Origin: Codonopsis lanceolata
Lineage: Eukaryota > Streptophyta > Magnoliopsida > Asterales > Campanulaceae
Assembly (NCBI GenBank): GCA_013146195.2
Contig: CM028379.1
Coordinates: 62,268,637 to 62,332,636, forward strand
Direction: 5' to 3'
DNA length: 64,000 nt
Shown here: one piece after another, positions 35,787 through 46,013 of the stretch
How the letters are laid out: every line of letters starts with the position of its first letter
Position numbering within the stretch: position 1 is the first letter of the stretch
Translations under genes and position numbers: made by a program
The notes under the pieces: model-generated
Database searches by the model: none
Seen by the model: the letters and a program-made list of their open reading frames with translations, nothing else
Told to the model about the DNA's origin: nothing

Positions 35787-36323
35787 TCTATATTACAATA
35801 GAGCTCATTCTCACACATATGCAATTGAATAAAACTATTTAGAATTGAGATTAAATTATCTTTAAAAAATTAATGGTTGGGATTCACTCTCATATTCACA
35901 TGTGTGAGAGTAGTTATCCACTTTTAAATCTCTATTTTCTCTCACCCTGTTACAAAGTCATCCCCTATAATTAATATTATGAGCAATCACACCCTGAGAT
36001 TAATCTTCTAAACCATTACCCCTTACAAAACATCAACCTTACATTAATATAATTTCACAATAGAGCTCAATTAATTGACTAAGACTATCTGGGTATGGGG
36101 GTTAATTCCGCCGCAAAATCAAACGTTTATAGGTCAGTTACATATAACTCCTCACAAATAACCCTCATCAACTATTGGTCGAATTCGAATAGCGTCCCTC
36201 AACTACCACTTGAAGTAATGTACCCCTTAACTATAATATTTTTTTAAAAATCATATCTTCTATTTAGATGTTAACGTTTCAATTGACAAAATATCGTGCA
36301 TAAGCACGGACACGAAGATCTAG
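35787..36323 (+). mobile_element. Helitron, second unit of a head-to-tail pair
   Basis: Starts TCTATATTACAATAG. Ends with hairpin CGTGC-ataa-GCACG and CTAG (36320-36323), followed by T. 537 bp, alignable over its entire length with 35239-35786 at roughly 80 per cent identity by eye. Confidence 0.87.
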
Positions 36324-36391
36324 TATGACACATAAGATATCACAACACTTGGTTTACAAATTTAACTACTTGGGACTAAGAAAAAAAAATA

Positions 36392-36641
36392 CTCCTTCTA
36401 TTTTCAAATTATTGTCTACATTTATTTTTTCGTCCGTTCTTAAATAATTATCATTTTTCAAAACGTACCTTTTTAGGAAAACATTTTTACCACTTTATCC
36501 TTTATTTTTTCTAACTAGTTTAATTAGGACCACATTGGGCATTAAAAAAATCACATATTTTACCAATATTTATAATTTAGTCAATTCATTTTTTAAACAG
36601 TGTGCCAAATTAACCCAAATAATATTTTTAAAATGAAGGAG
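36392..36641. mobile_element. degenerate Stowaway-like MITE
   Basis: Termini CTCCTTCTATTTTC / AAAATGAAGGAG. The arms are homologous to 17399-17656 ('cgtccgttcttaaataatta', 'gtgccaaattaaccc'). 250 bp; the flanking TA is preserved on the left only. Confidence 0.7.
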
Positions 36642-38071
36642 TGACTATTTTATTAGAGAGAGTAAATTGGGAATTTGAATTGGAAAGAAGTATCTGATAC
36701 ATGAATGATGGCGCGGATTGAGGAAAAAGGTCAACATGGACGTGGGTGACCGTAGATGCATATGTATTGTGCAGCAGGCCTTGGCCTTGAATTAGTAAAC
36801 CGGATTCATCATTTCAATTTCTCCGTATAATTGAGTTGTTATTCAGTTCACCGTTCACATGTACCAGTGTAATATTTCTATTGTTTCTCACAAACAGTTT
36901 CATTTGAAAGTTAATTTTTTTTAAATGATATTTTTTATAGTTTATTAGTAATAAAATAATATATTTATATCTTAATTTTTAAAATAAACTTTTTAAGTAA
37001 AACATCAAAAAATAAAATAATTAACTCTTTGTTCAGAATGGAGGAAAAAGACGTTCATTCATTCCTATTCCTAGGAAAAAAATAAAAAGAAAAGACGTGA
37101 GGAAAGAGGCTGCTCCCATGATTTTTTTTTTATTCCACGTCCTTTTGTGAACTGCTCCTTTGATTTTTTGAGTTTTTCCGAGAAAAGGCCTAGAAAATTT
37201 TCATGTTTGTTGCTACTTTATCGTTTCCTAATTTGGCACCACCTGTCATTTAACTGGCCTGATGATTGATGATTGATGATTGATGATTGAGCTTAACTCC
37301 GCGTTTGCGTGTGTCCAAATTATTTACTCTCCCTTTGCTGTAAAAAAGTATTCATTCCCCACGGCCGCCGACTTTACTACTCCTAATGTAATCTAGCTGT
37401 TGTTTGCAATCAATCCTACATTTACTTTAGAGTTTTGACCCTCCCAACTCCCAAAACAAAGTGCTCTCCACTAAATAGCTCATTTCTACTAGGATTTGAC
37501 TTTGACATACCCTGATTCCCCGCCCAAGGCTAATCTAGTAATTCAATGTTATAAGTGGTGAGCAACTTTTCCCATTATGCTGACCCACTCAACTTAGCAT
37601 ATCTCCTTTATTAAATGCAAACTATTTCACTAAAACATCACATTCTTCATCTTAAAAACACAAAACTACATATACTCGTACAGATTTTGAGTGTGTGGGA
37701 CTTGGGAGAACAAAGAAAAAAATTATATACAAAATTGTCAACGCCTTAAAAGTTATAACACTGAGTAAACCAGGTTCGCCGTTTATTTTCGGTAGCCATG
37801 ACAAAAAAAAAATGGCCCTTGTTCAAATATAAAAATATCTTTTTTTTTACATAAACACATTTTCACTTTTCATAATGTAAGTCTAAAGTATTTAAAATTT
37901 GCAATACCTACAAACATACAATTTCTCACTTATCAATGGCAATGTTAATATACTCGAGTCTCGGGAGCTAAGAAGGAGATTAGTTTTGTTTCTGAATTGA
38001 AACAAGGAGATTAGATCAAATGTTAATAGATTAATTACTAGTATTATATATTATATATAATTATCTCCAAC
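36642..38071. other. no gene recognised
   Basis: Intergenic. 36900-37045 holds a remnant of the 'gtttgaaagttaa' MITE arm family. 37258-37289 is a short (TGATTGA)n minisatellite of four units. I see no coding exon. Confidence 0.45.
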
Positions 38072-38086
38072 AACTTGTACATACCT

Positions 38087-38361
38087 TTTTATTATTTTAT
38101 TATAGAACAAATGATGCCTCTGATGAGATTTAAACGCTTGACCTTTCGGTTGAGAGTAATAATGTACCAGGGTACCTGGTACCTCTGGTAAGGCTTGAAC
38201 ACTGGTAAGGCTTGAACAACAACATTGCCTCTGAAAAAGATTTGAACATCCGACCTTTTTATTGAAAGTTGTAAAGTTCAGAGTGTTTCTAGTGGGACTT
38301 GAACACCCGACATTTCCGTTATAAGAAGTGAACAGTACCAGTTAAGGTAGAACTCATTGGT
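38087..38361 (-). mobile_element. tRNA-derived SINE, minus strand, decayed
   Basis: Flanked by a 15-bp target duplication AACTTGTACATACCT (38072-38086, 38362-38376). On the minus strand it begins like a tRNA (GAGTTCTACCTTAACTGGTA, then GTGTTCAAGTCCCAC as B box). It contains several 'aggtcgg.tgttcaa' units like the SINE at 60204. The 3' end is A/T-rich (ATAATAAAAAG). Confidence 0.83.
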
Positions 38362-38573
38362 AACTTGTACATACCTCACTATCTTTATCACCAAATTTTT
38401 TACCTAACTCACCATTTTATCTCTATTAATTTAATATATTCTTTCAATTTATACTTACAAATAAATTAGATATTGCATAAATTATTAAATTTGAAATTAT
38501 ATAAATAGTCATTATTAAATATTGTTTATTTATTATATTTTGAATAATATTTATTATAATTTGATATTACTTA

Positions 38574-39281
38574 TCTATAATACAATAACGCAATTTATAC
38601 ATGTGTAATTGACTTTGTATAAAAAATGGATGTGATTAATTTTTTTAACTTTAATCTTATGGTTGTAATTCTCTCATACCATCACATGTGCGAAGGGCGG
38701 TTGCCACCGATTGGTAACTGTCTTTTACCTAACTCAATACTAAATTTAATCTCACAATCTCAACCGTTTTTATCACCTTTTTTTTTTCCATCCTGAGATA
38801 GTACGGTTTTACAGTTATTATTTTACATTTGCGAAAATTAGTTACTCTTTTACTGAGATATTACGGTTTTACAGTTAATATTTTACGGTTGCGAAAATTT
38901 GTATTTGTATTTTTTATTTTTAATTGTTATCGTAATTAACTTAATCAATTTAATTTTTTTTCGACCCGTAATTTGGTATACAAATTTTAAAAATTAAAAA
39001 AATTCTTAATTTTTCTAATTTGAAATATTTGTTTTTTTTCTTTTTAATTATTATCGTAATTAACTCAATCAATTTAATTTTTGCCCGATCCGTTTTTTCC
39101 AGCCCGCAATTTCGTATACAAATTGTTAATTAATCCCTCCGTTTCGGGTAAAAAGACCCTGTTTGAAAGTCAAATTTTTAAGAAAATAATATTTTTAATA
39201 GTTCATTTCTACAGTTTCCGCTTCATTTATTGATAAATTCTTAAACTAGCGCCGTGTCATCGGCACGGCCAAGAGTACTAG
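38574..39281 (+). mobile_element. non-autonomous Helitron
   Basis: Starts TCTATAATACAATAAC after an A. Ends with hairpin GCCGTG...CACGGC (39251-39269), then CTAG (39278-39281) and T. 708 bp. Homologous to the minus-strand Helitron at 27731-28506, including the internal arm 'tttcgggtaaaaagaccctgtttgaaa'. Subterminal CACATGTGCGAAGGGCGG is also seen in the 40399 copy. Confidence 0.9.
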
Positions 39282-40234
39282 TTTATAATATTATCAATCT
39301 ATTATAAGTCAAATAATATTTATATTAATATTCATTAATAAATTTAAAAAGTACAATAATTTGAACTTCAAATAAACAATTTAAATAGAAAGTCCGACAA
39401 TATCCGAAAATAATACAACAACTATAATGAAAATTATTGATTACCAAAATAATGACAGCTAATATTACTTAATGATAATATTAACAATAATAATAACAAC
39501 TAATAACAATAATAATTCAAAATTTAACAATAATAATGGTAATAATAAACAATTAACAATAAAGAACAATATATTTAATAATTTACAATATTAATAATTA
39601 AAATATTTAAGTAGTAAAAATAATATTAGTAATAAATTTAGTTAATACACAACCTAAAAATAGATTAATTAAAAACATGAAATTTGGAGAGAGAGAATAG
39701 AGAGAAATGAAAATAAACTTCAAACTTTGCAAAAAAATTGTTTGGTATCCAAGTGAGTCAAATCAAATCTTTATTTATAAATAAAAATATGTACTTTGTT
39801 TTTCTAAAAAATATTTTTTGAATACCAAAACCACCCAATACCGGAGATAATTTTACAAAATAACCAATCGGCCATGGGTTGATGCGTGTAAAGCGTCTGT
39901 CAACCCCTAGTCGGCCAACTTCTTTATAAAAAAAATTTGCCAATCAAAATGATGTCTTTTTGATGGTTGTTTTTTTCTTTCTAATAAACGTGGTTGTTCA
40001 GCAGGAGTGGTTTTCGTTGATTTACAGATGATTTGGATTCATCTTGATTCCTATCAAACAATCTTAATTTGATTCAATTTTAATTCTTCTTAATTTATCA
40101 TTGAAAAGAGAGATTAGTCTTTGAATTTATTTGTGATTGGTCTTGCTCCCAGAGCAACTGAGCAACAAGATTACATGAAACAACTAAACAAGTGTCAAGC
40201 AAGTGGTGCTACCATATACTGGTGTGGTGTTCTA
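39282..40234. other. AT-rich stretch, no gene
   Basis: Low-complexity AAT-type repeats (39420-39640), and an ORF at 39758-39943 without a domain. Confidence 0.45.
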
Positions 40235-41117
40235 GGCTCCGTTTGTTTTACGTAGAATGATTTTTAGAAAATGAAAAGATTTTGTTTTCATGTGTTTGGC
40301 AAATCATTTAAAAATGTGTCGGAAAACATTTTCAGGTGTTTGACAAACGCATGAAAAATGTAACGAAAAACAATATGTGAATAAATTTAAAAAATATATC
40401 TATAATACAATACAGCTCATAGTCACACACTTACAATTGACAAAAGATAAAGAGTTGCTGAGATTGATTCCTTTACTGAGATCCTACGGTCATTATCACT
40501 TCCCGAGTTCACATGTGCGAACGGCGGTTGAGTAACTACCCCTCTCTTTCTCCAACTCCCCCACTATTCACGGTTGGTGGCCACTAATCCTTCCTCTACC
40601 AAACCATCAATTTTATGCACGTAATTTTGTATACAAATAAATTTTTAAAAATCGTAAGTTTTGTAATTTGAAATATTTGAAATATACTGGCGTCGTGCCA
40701 AGTACTAGTATTATAATATTAATGCTCATATTGAATATAAGATAGTGTTGAATTTTAAGTAATTTGCCATTAGTAACCTCAATTTATCATTAATCGTGTC
40801 AAATCAATAAGGTCCATCTTTTTTTTTATCTCACAAATATATATAAAATTGATATGAAAAAACATTTTTTAAAAAGATATGAACAATGTTTAAGACATCC
40901 CTAAATAATATAGTTGACACCAATTTTAGGACGTAGTAAGTATTTATTAAAATTAAAATTTAAAAATATTGTGCATAAACTCCATTTATATTTCTAAACA
41001 ATTTTTCTGTTGACTCGGAAAAGTTTTTACGTTGACTACATTTTCCTAATATTATCAAACACTAAAAAATAAGAAAAACGTTTTCCAAAAGTAATTTTTC
41101 AAAACACAAACGGAGCC
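40235..41117. mobile_element. TIR transposon / MITE with nested Helitron
   Basis: Termini GGCTCCGTTTGTTTTACG and AAAACACAAACGGAGCC are inverted repeats. Subterminal 'gaaaacattttc' / 'gaaaaacgttttcc' motifs appear on both sides. 883 bp, of which 310 bp is an inserted Helitron (40399-40708). No transposase, and no convincing target duplication, so the superfamily is left open. Confidence 0.65.
40399..40708 (+). mobile_element. short Helitron derivative
   Basis: Starts TCTATAATACAATACAGC after A and ends GTACTAG followed by T. 310 bp. The 3' hairpin is reduced to GGCGTCGTGCC, its second arm deleted compared with the 27731 and 38574 copies. Confidence 0.8.
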
Positions 41118-41894
41118 CAGTGATGTATAATCCGTTTTTAGTTTTTTACTATTTAGTCCATGATATCGACCTGGGTTAAGGGAAAGAAGAAAATAAATGA
41201 AAAAACAGAATTTCTTAACCTATTATAGTATTATAAGAATAATAGACCGTAGATGCTCTCCGATCTCCATGCGGGGAATCTCCTTAAAATACTCGATTTC
41301 TGCCTATTCATCATTTCATCGCAATTCGCACCGGTCCAGCAAAAGTTGTTTTTATAAAACCGCCTACGTTCTTCCTAGGAAAGGTATCACTCCTTCCGTG
41401 TCAAGGTATTATTCTCTTCCTTTTTGCTAACTTATTATTGGAGTATTATTCTTCTTTTCATACTCTCAAATTCATTTCACTAAAATACTTCATTTTTATA
41501 AAATTTAATAATTAAATTAATAAATAGTTAATATCAAATATTGAATGTAAACTTCAAATCTTATAGAGATTATACATAACATTTTTGAAACATCCTAAAT
41601 AAGATAATAGACTTTTTTTCCGGAACAAAAAGAATATTTATAAGTAGTATATATTTTTCTTATCTACTGAGTCTAAGTTTGCAAAACTCTAATAAATTAT
41701 AATTACCATCTTTATCTTATACTTTTGCTATATGCATATTAGTTGTGTTTTAATATTTTTGTAATTATGATCAACTCAATTGATATTAATATATACTTAA
41801 TTATGTATCTATCATATTGTTTGTTATTCAATTGATGCTTTAAGGTAATTTTCTTACGTTAAAACTATTAATTTCAGTAATAAAATATCACATA
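41118..41894. other. no gene recognised
   Basis: AT-rich. An open frame at 41197-41430 has no domain. A possible further MITE (CTCCTTCCGTGTCAAGG at 41391 to CGGAACAAAAAGAAT at 41634) is too diverged to call. Confidence 0.4.
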
Positions 41895-42152
41895 CTCCCT
41901 CCGTCCCTAAATTATCGTCCTCCTTTTCTTTTTCGTCCGTCCCAAAATAATTGTCCACTTTGAAACTTATCTTTTTAGAACATCACTTTTACCACTTTAC
42001 CCTTACTTTTTCATTCTACTTTAATTATGGGTCACATATACATGGACATTAATGAAAACTACACATTAAATCAATATAAATAATCAAGTCAATTACTTTT
42101 TCTTAAACTGTGCGCCGGGTCAAGCAGAATAATTATTTAGGAACGGAGGGAG
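41895..42152. mobile_element. Stowaway-like MITE (copy 2)
   Basis: 258 bp. Termini CTCCCTCCGTCCCTAAATTA / ATTTAGGAACGGAGGGAG, flanked by TA (41893-41894, 42153-42154). Nearly identical to 17399-17656 and in the same orientation. Confidence 0.92.
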
Positions 42153-42844
42153 TATAATTTAAAAACCTGGTAGTTAAATGCCTTTGATATTATTTATTTG
42201 ATAACAGAAAACAACAAGAGTGATAAGTATAGTTAACTAAACATATTTTTTAAGCTAAAATATAGATAGGGAAAGAATAGTTACCTTGTTGGTTGACGTG
42301 TTGAAGGTAATTAAAAAAGAGTAGTAAGTCTCATTTAATTTTATGGATCTTAATTGATATCACTCTCTTATAATTCAATCCATAAATATACAATGAGTTA
42401 GATCAACGTGATCTATTTTACATATAATAACATTAAGACCATTTTTCCTAAATTTTTGTCATTAAAAAATAAAAATTATCTTACTCAACTTCAAATAACA
42501 TGTATTTAACGGGTAATCATGTCCAAACTTACGTTAGTTTAAAGTAACACTTATATGTGACGGTCCTTGTGGATAAGCAACAAGCCAACAACTATAGCAA
42601 AAATAGTTTTCCTTGTAATTTATTTATCTAATTGTAATATTTTAATGTTTCTAGCAGGGAATCTCCAAGGGGAATATGGCAACTTGAATGTAGGAAAATT
42701 GTTGGGAATTTAATTGGTGAGTAAATGATTTTTTTACCCTAAAATGAGACATCTTAAGAGACTACTTGACATAAATTCATCTTATACGTTGAACCGTTAC
42801 AAGTATTGAGGTAACAACTCTTTGAGGCACATTACTCATCTGAG
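42153..42844. other. AT-rich intergenic stretch
   Basis: No gene. 42480-42640 resembles the inner part of the long-TIR element at 16061 ('acatgtatttaa.gggtaat..tgtccaaac' and 'aaatagtttt.cctt'), suggesting a relic of the same family. Confidence 0.4.
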
Positions 42845-43197
42845 TAGGGGTGTAAGTGGTTCGGTTTGATTTGATTTATGTCAAAACTACAAATCGAATC
42901 GTCTTACAGTGGTTCCAAAAATCTCAAACCGAACCGAGTAAGACTTGGAACCGAACTGAACCGAACCAATTGGTTTGGTTTGGTTTGGTTCGGTTTTGTG
43001 GTTTATATAAATTATTTTTTATGAAATTAACCAACATTAAAAATAACAATGAAAATAAGATTTTAATTTGGAATTAACATCAAAATTAGGAAATAACCTA
43101 CTAACAACAAATTATCATAACAAATTCTAAAATAAACACAAACAATTGAAGAAATAATAGTTCTCCAACAATCAAGATTTTGTTTGGTTTAGTATCC

Positions 43198-43257
<60 letters not shown>

Positions 43258-43500
43258 CAAAGGTTCAAAATAGTTAATAAATGTAATATAATATATATTA
43301 TATAATAAATAAATAAAAATATATAGGATGGTTTGGTTCGGTTCGGATTGGTTTGGTGCGATACCAAAAACCGTGAACCAAACCGAACCGCGTGGTTTTC
43401 CAATTTTCGAAACTGAAACCGAACCATCTTCCACCAAAATCGAACCAAACCGACTGATTTTATTTGGTTATATGGTTCGATTGTTCCAATTTACACCCCA
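42845..43500. mobile_element. hAT-type MITE rich in GGTTCGGTTTGG
   Basis: Termini TAGGGGTGTAAGTGGTTCGG and ATTTACACCCCA are inverted. Both arms are built of GGTTTGGTTCGGTT units in opposite orientation. Centre AT-rich, with an (AT)n run (43199-43252). The flanks share TCTGAG but not a clean 8-bp duplication. The PNRTEPN-like open frames on both strands come from the repeat. Confidence 0.8.
43199..43252. repeat. (AT)n microsatellite
   Basis: About 27 AT units inside the hAT MITE. Confidence 0.97.
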
Positions 43501-45147
43501 ACTTCTGAGGAAGTAACTTGCTGGCTAATATAATTGCTCTACAATGTGCAAAGTAACTAGTATAACCTGCTAAATTCAATATCTTTGACTAATTAAATTG
43601 ACCAATATTATAGTTACAGCCTAGATTTATTGAAACATTTTTTAGATTTCAATTTTAGAAATTACATCAGTTAAATATTATGAATTACTCCCTTTGTTCC
43701 TGAAAAAGGAATTCATTTTTCCTCTTCAAGCTGTTTTCAAGAAAAAAAAAATTCACTTTCTAATGTATCGTTTTTTTTTTTGGAAGGTTATCTTTACCAT
43801 TTTTACATTTAATAATAATTTTGTAAGATACAAGATATCCTAATATTTATAATTATATTTTCTTACTATATATGCTTGGTCAAACAGGACACTTTTTTTT
43901 AGAAACAAATTGAGTATTAGATATAAATTGAATAAAGTATTTAAAACATGATTTAGATTTGAGCATGTGGTATTGGTCAATCAAATTAATGAAAAAATCA
44001 GTAAACTGAAAATTTACGCGTGTTTGATTGAAGTTGTAACTTTCGGATGGAAAAAAGAAAAAAAGGAATAAGTTAGTGATTGGCGACTGACTATGGCTGA
44101 GAATTGAGATCGGAAAATCAGACCACCAATCACCAGTCACCAGTCACCAACCATCAGTCACCAGACAGAATGTGTTTCCGTAGGCATGCCAGACTGTCTG
44201 GGAATAGATGCATTACGAGTACGTAATTTGGCTGTAATCTGGCTGTCACCTTTTTCTTATCCCACTTTTTACACCCAATATTTACACGTTAACCCTTGAA
44301 GTTGACCAATTTTTTTCTTTTTCCCATCTGGCATCTCATAGTTCAGTAGTTCATGTCTGCTCACCGGTGTGGTCAGCCATCAACAAAGCCTATCTTCTTT
44401 TCTTTTATTAAATATTTATAATACAGTTAATTATTTTTTTAAACTACATGTTTAAATAGAAAGAATAATAATTTAAAAACAAAAAAAGTAATATAAAGAT
44501 TTCAAACAAAATTTCAATTAAAGATTTCTACTGTTAGATTTATCGAACATTCAAACTCATAACTTAATGATGAAATTTTTATTAATTTGATACCCATAAT
44601 TAGAATTTGTGTGGAGACTTTGTTAAGAATTTTTATTACTATTTCAATTTTGACTAAAATTTACATTTATCATGGTGTAAAATATATTTTCACATAAGTA
44701 GTCTATTGTTAATGACATGTGTCAATCAAAATCTTTGTTTTTATTTTTTTAGGTTTTGGTTTGCACATATTGTGTTTCAAATACACCTTGTATAAAAAAA
44801 ATTACACCATTCCGATGGATAGAAATTTAATTCTTCACTTTTTAACTAGGATATTGCATTGATGATTTATTTTATTTATGTCAAATATTTTGTATTTTGT
44901 GCCATTGATTCTTGAATGAGATATGAGTATTCGTTTTTAGTTCTTTGATAAAATTAAGAAAGTTGAATTTACAGCATTTTTGGAGTACTGTTCCATGTAC
45001 ATTAATGTTTTTAATATTTACATAGAAGTAATACTTAATTTGTTGTAAAATTATTGTTTTATTTGATTCGACACGGAAAATAAATTGACTTAATTATTAA
45101 TATTGATTTTATATATACGTAATTTTCTTTAAAATATATATATATAA
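43501..45147. other. intergenic, no gene recognised
   Basis: A possible diverged Stowaway-like MITE spans about 43687-43918 (TACTCCCTTTGTTCC ... AGAAACAAATTGAGTA). A short CACCAGT-type minisatellite lies at 44124-44165. The open frame 43880-44140 has no domain. Confidence 0.4.
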
Positions 45148-45162
45148 CTCATAATTAAAATA

Positions 45163-45380
45163 GACAAGTGATATTACGAGCTAGAGCTTGTGATATTAAT
45201 ACGAACTTTAGTGTTAGAGTCGTTAGATGATTAAGTTGGTTGTGATTTGGAATGTCTACATCATTATTTAGAAAATATCATATTTGATCTAACGGTGTAA
45301 ATTTTTTAGTAGATTTGATCTAACAGCACTAATACTCAAGCTTATAGTAATATCACAAGCTCTAACTCGTAATATTGTAG
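45163..45380. mobile_element. MITE upstream of CSLC4
   Basis: Inverted arms GATATTACGAGCTAGAGCTTG / CAAGCTCTAACTCGTAATATT, about 40 bp, enclose roughly 130 bp. The flanks share CTCAT..TTAAAATA (45148-45162, 45381-45392), possibly a long target duplication as in Mutator-like elements. Lies about 350 bp upstream of the putative TATA box. Confidence 0.65.
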
Positions 45381-45732
45381 CTCATTAAAATAATATAAAA
45401 AAGTAAGAGTAGAATAGTCAAAATATTATCGTAAAAAATATTCAAATAAGCTAATTATTTTGATACTAAAAGAAAGAGGAAAGCAATCTTTGGACGGATC
45501 CAGTAGTTCACACTAGGACATTTTAATTTATAAGTGTAGATTAATAAAATTACACGGAGTATAACAATTTCTAATTTTTTTTACCGTACCAATTAACATC
45601 ATTCCTTTATTTAATCGTGAGGTTGGACCATTCAATCGTATATTACTCCCCTGAACCTTCCATTTGCCTGCCTCCCTCCCTCTTCCTACAAATTGCTGTC
45701 TTCATCTTTCTTATTTGTACTATTCTTAACCA

Positions 45733-45739
45733 GTATATA
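45733..45739 (+). promoter_or_regulatory. putative TATA box of CSLC4
   Basis: CAGTATATAG lies 280 bases before the start codon, followed by a CT-rich leader. This gives a 5' untranslated region of about 240-250 bases; no upstream ATG-rich region interferes strongly. Confidence 0.45.
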
Positions 45740-46013
45740 GTCATCTACCACTTCTCATTGTTCTCAATAGCAGCATATCCTCTCTCCTCTCTCTAAGTTT
45801 GACATTTTGACCTTCTGCAAGTTCTTTAACCCACCACATTGCATATCTTCTCCATCCCATTCCATTCTGTTCAAGATCCAGTTTCATGGTCTTTTCTTCA
45901 TAGTTCTCTGCAAATATGGCTTGATTATGCCTCAGTCCCAAAACTGACTCATCATCACAACCCATTATTTCTTTTCCCGAGATTTCATCTGGGTTTGCTT
46001 TGATCTCGAGAAA

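Noticed and set aside
42856..43516. Proline/asparagine-rich open frames on both strands (TEPNQ-type)
   Set aside because: Produced by GGTTCGGTTTGG repeats in the hAT MITE arms.
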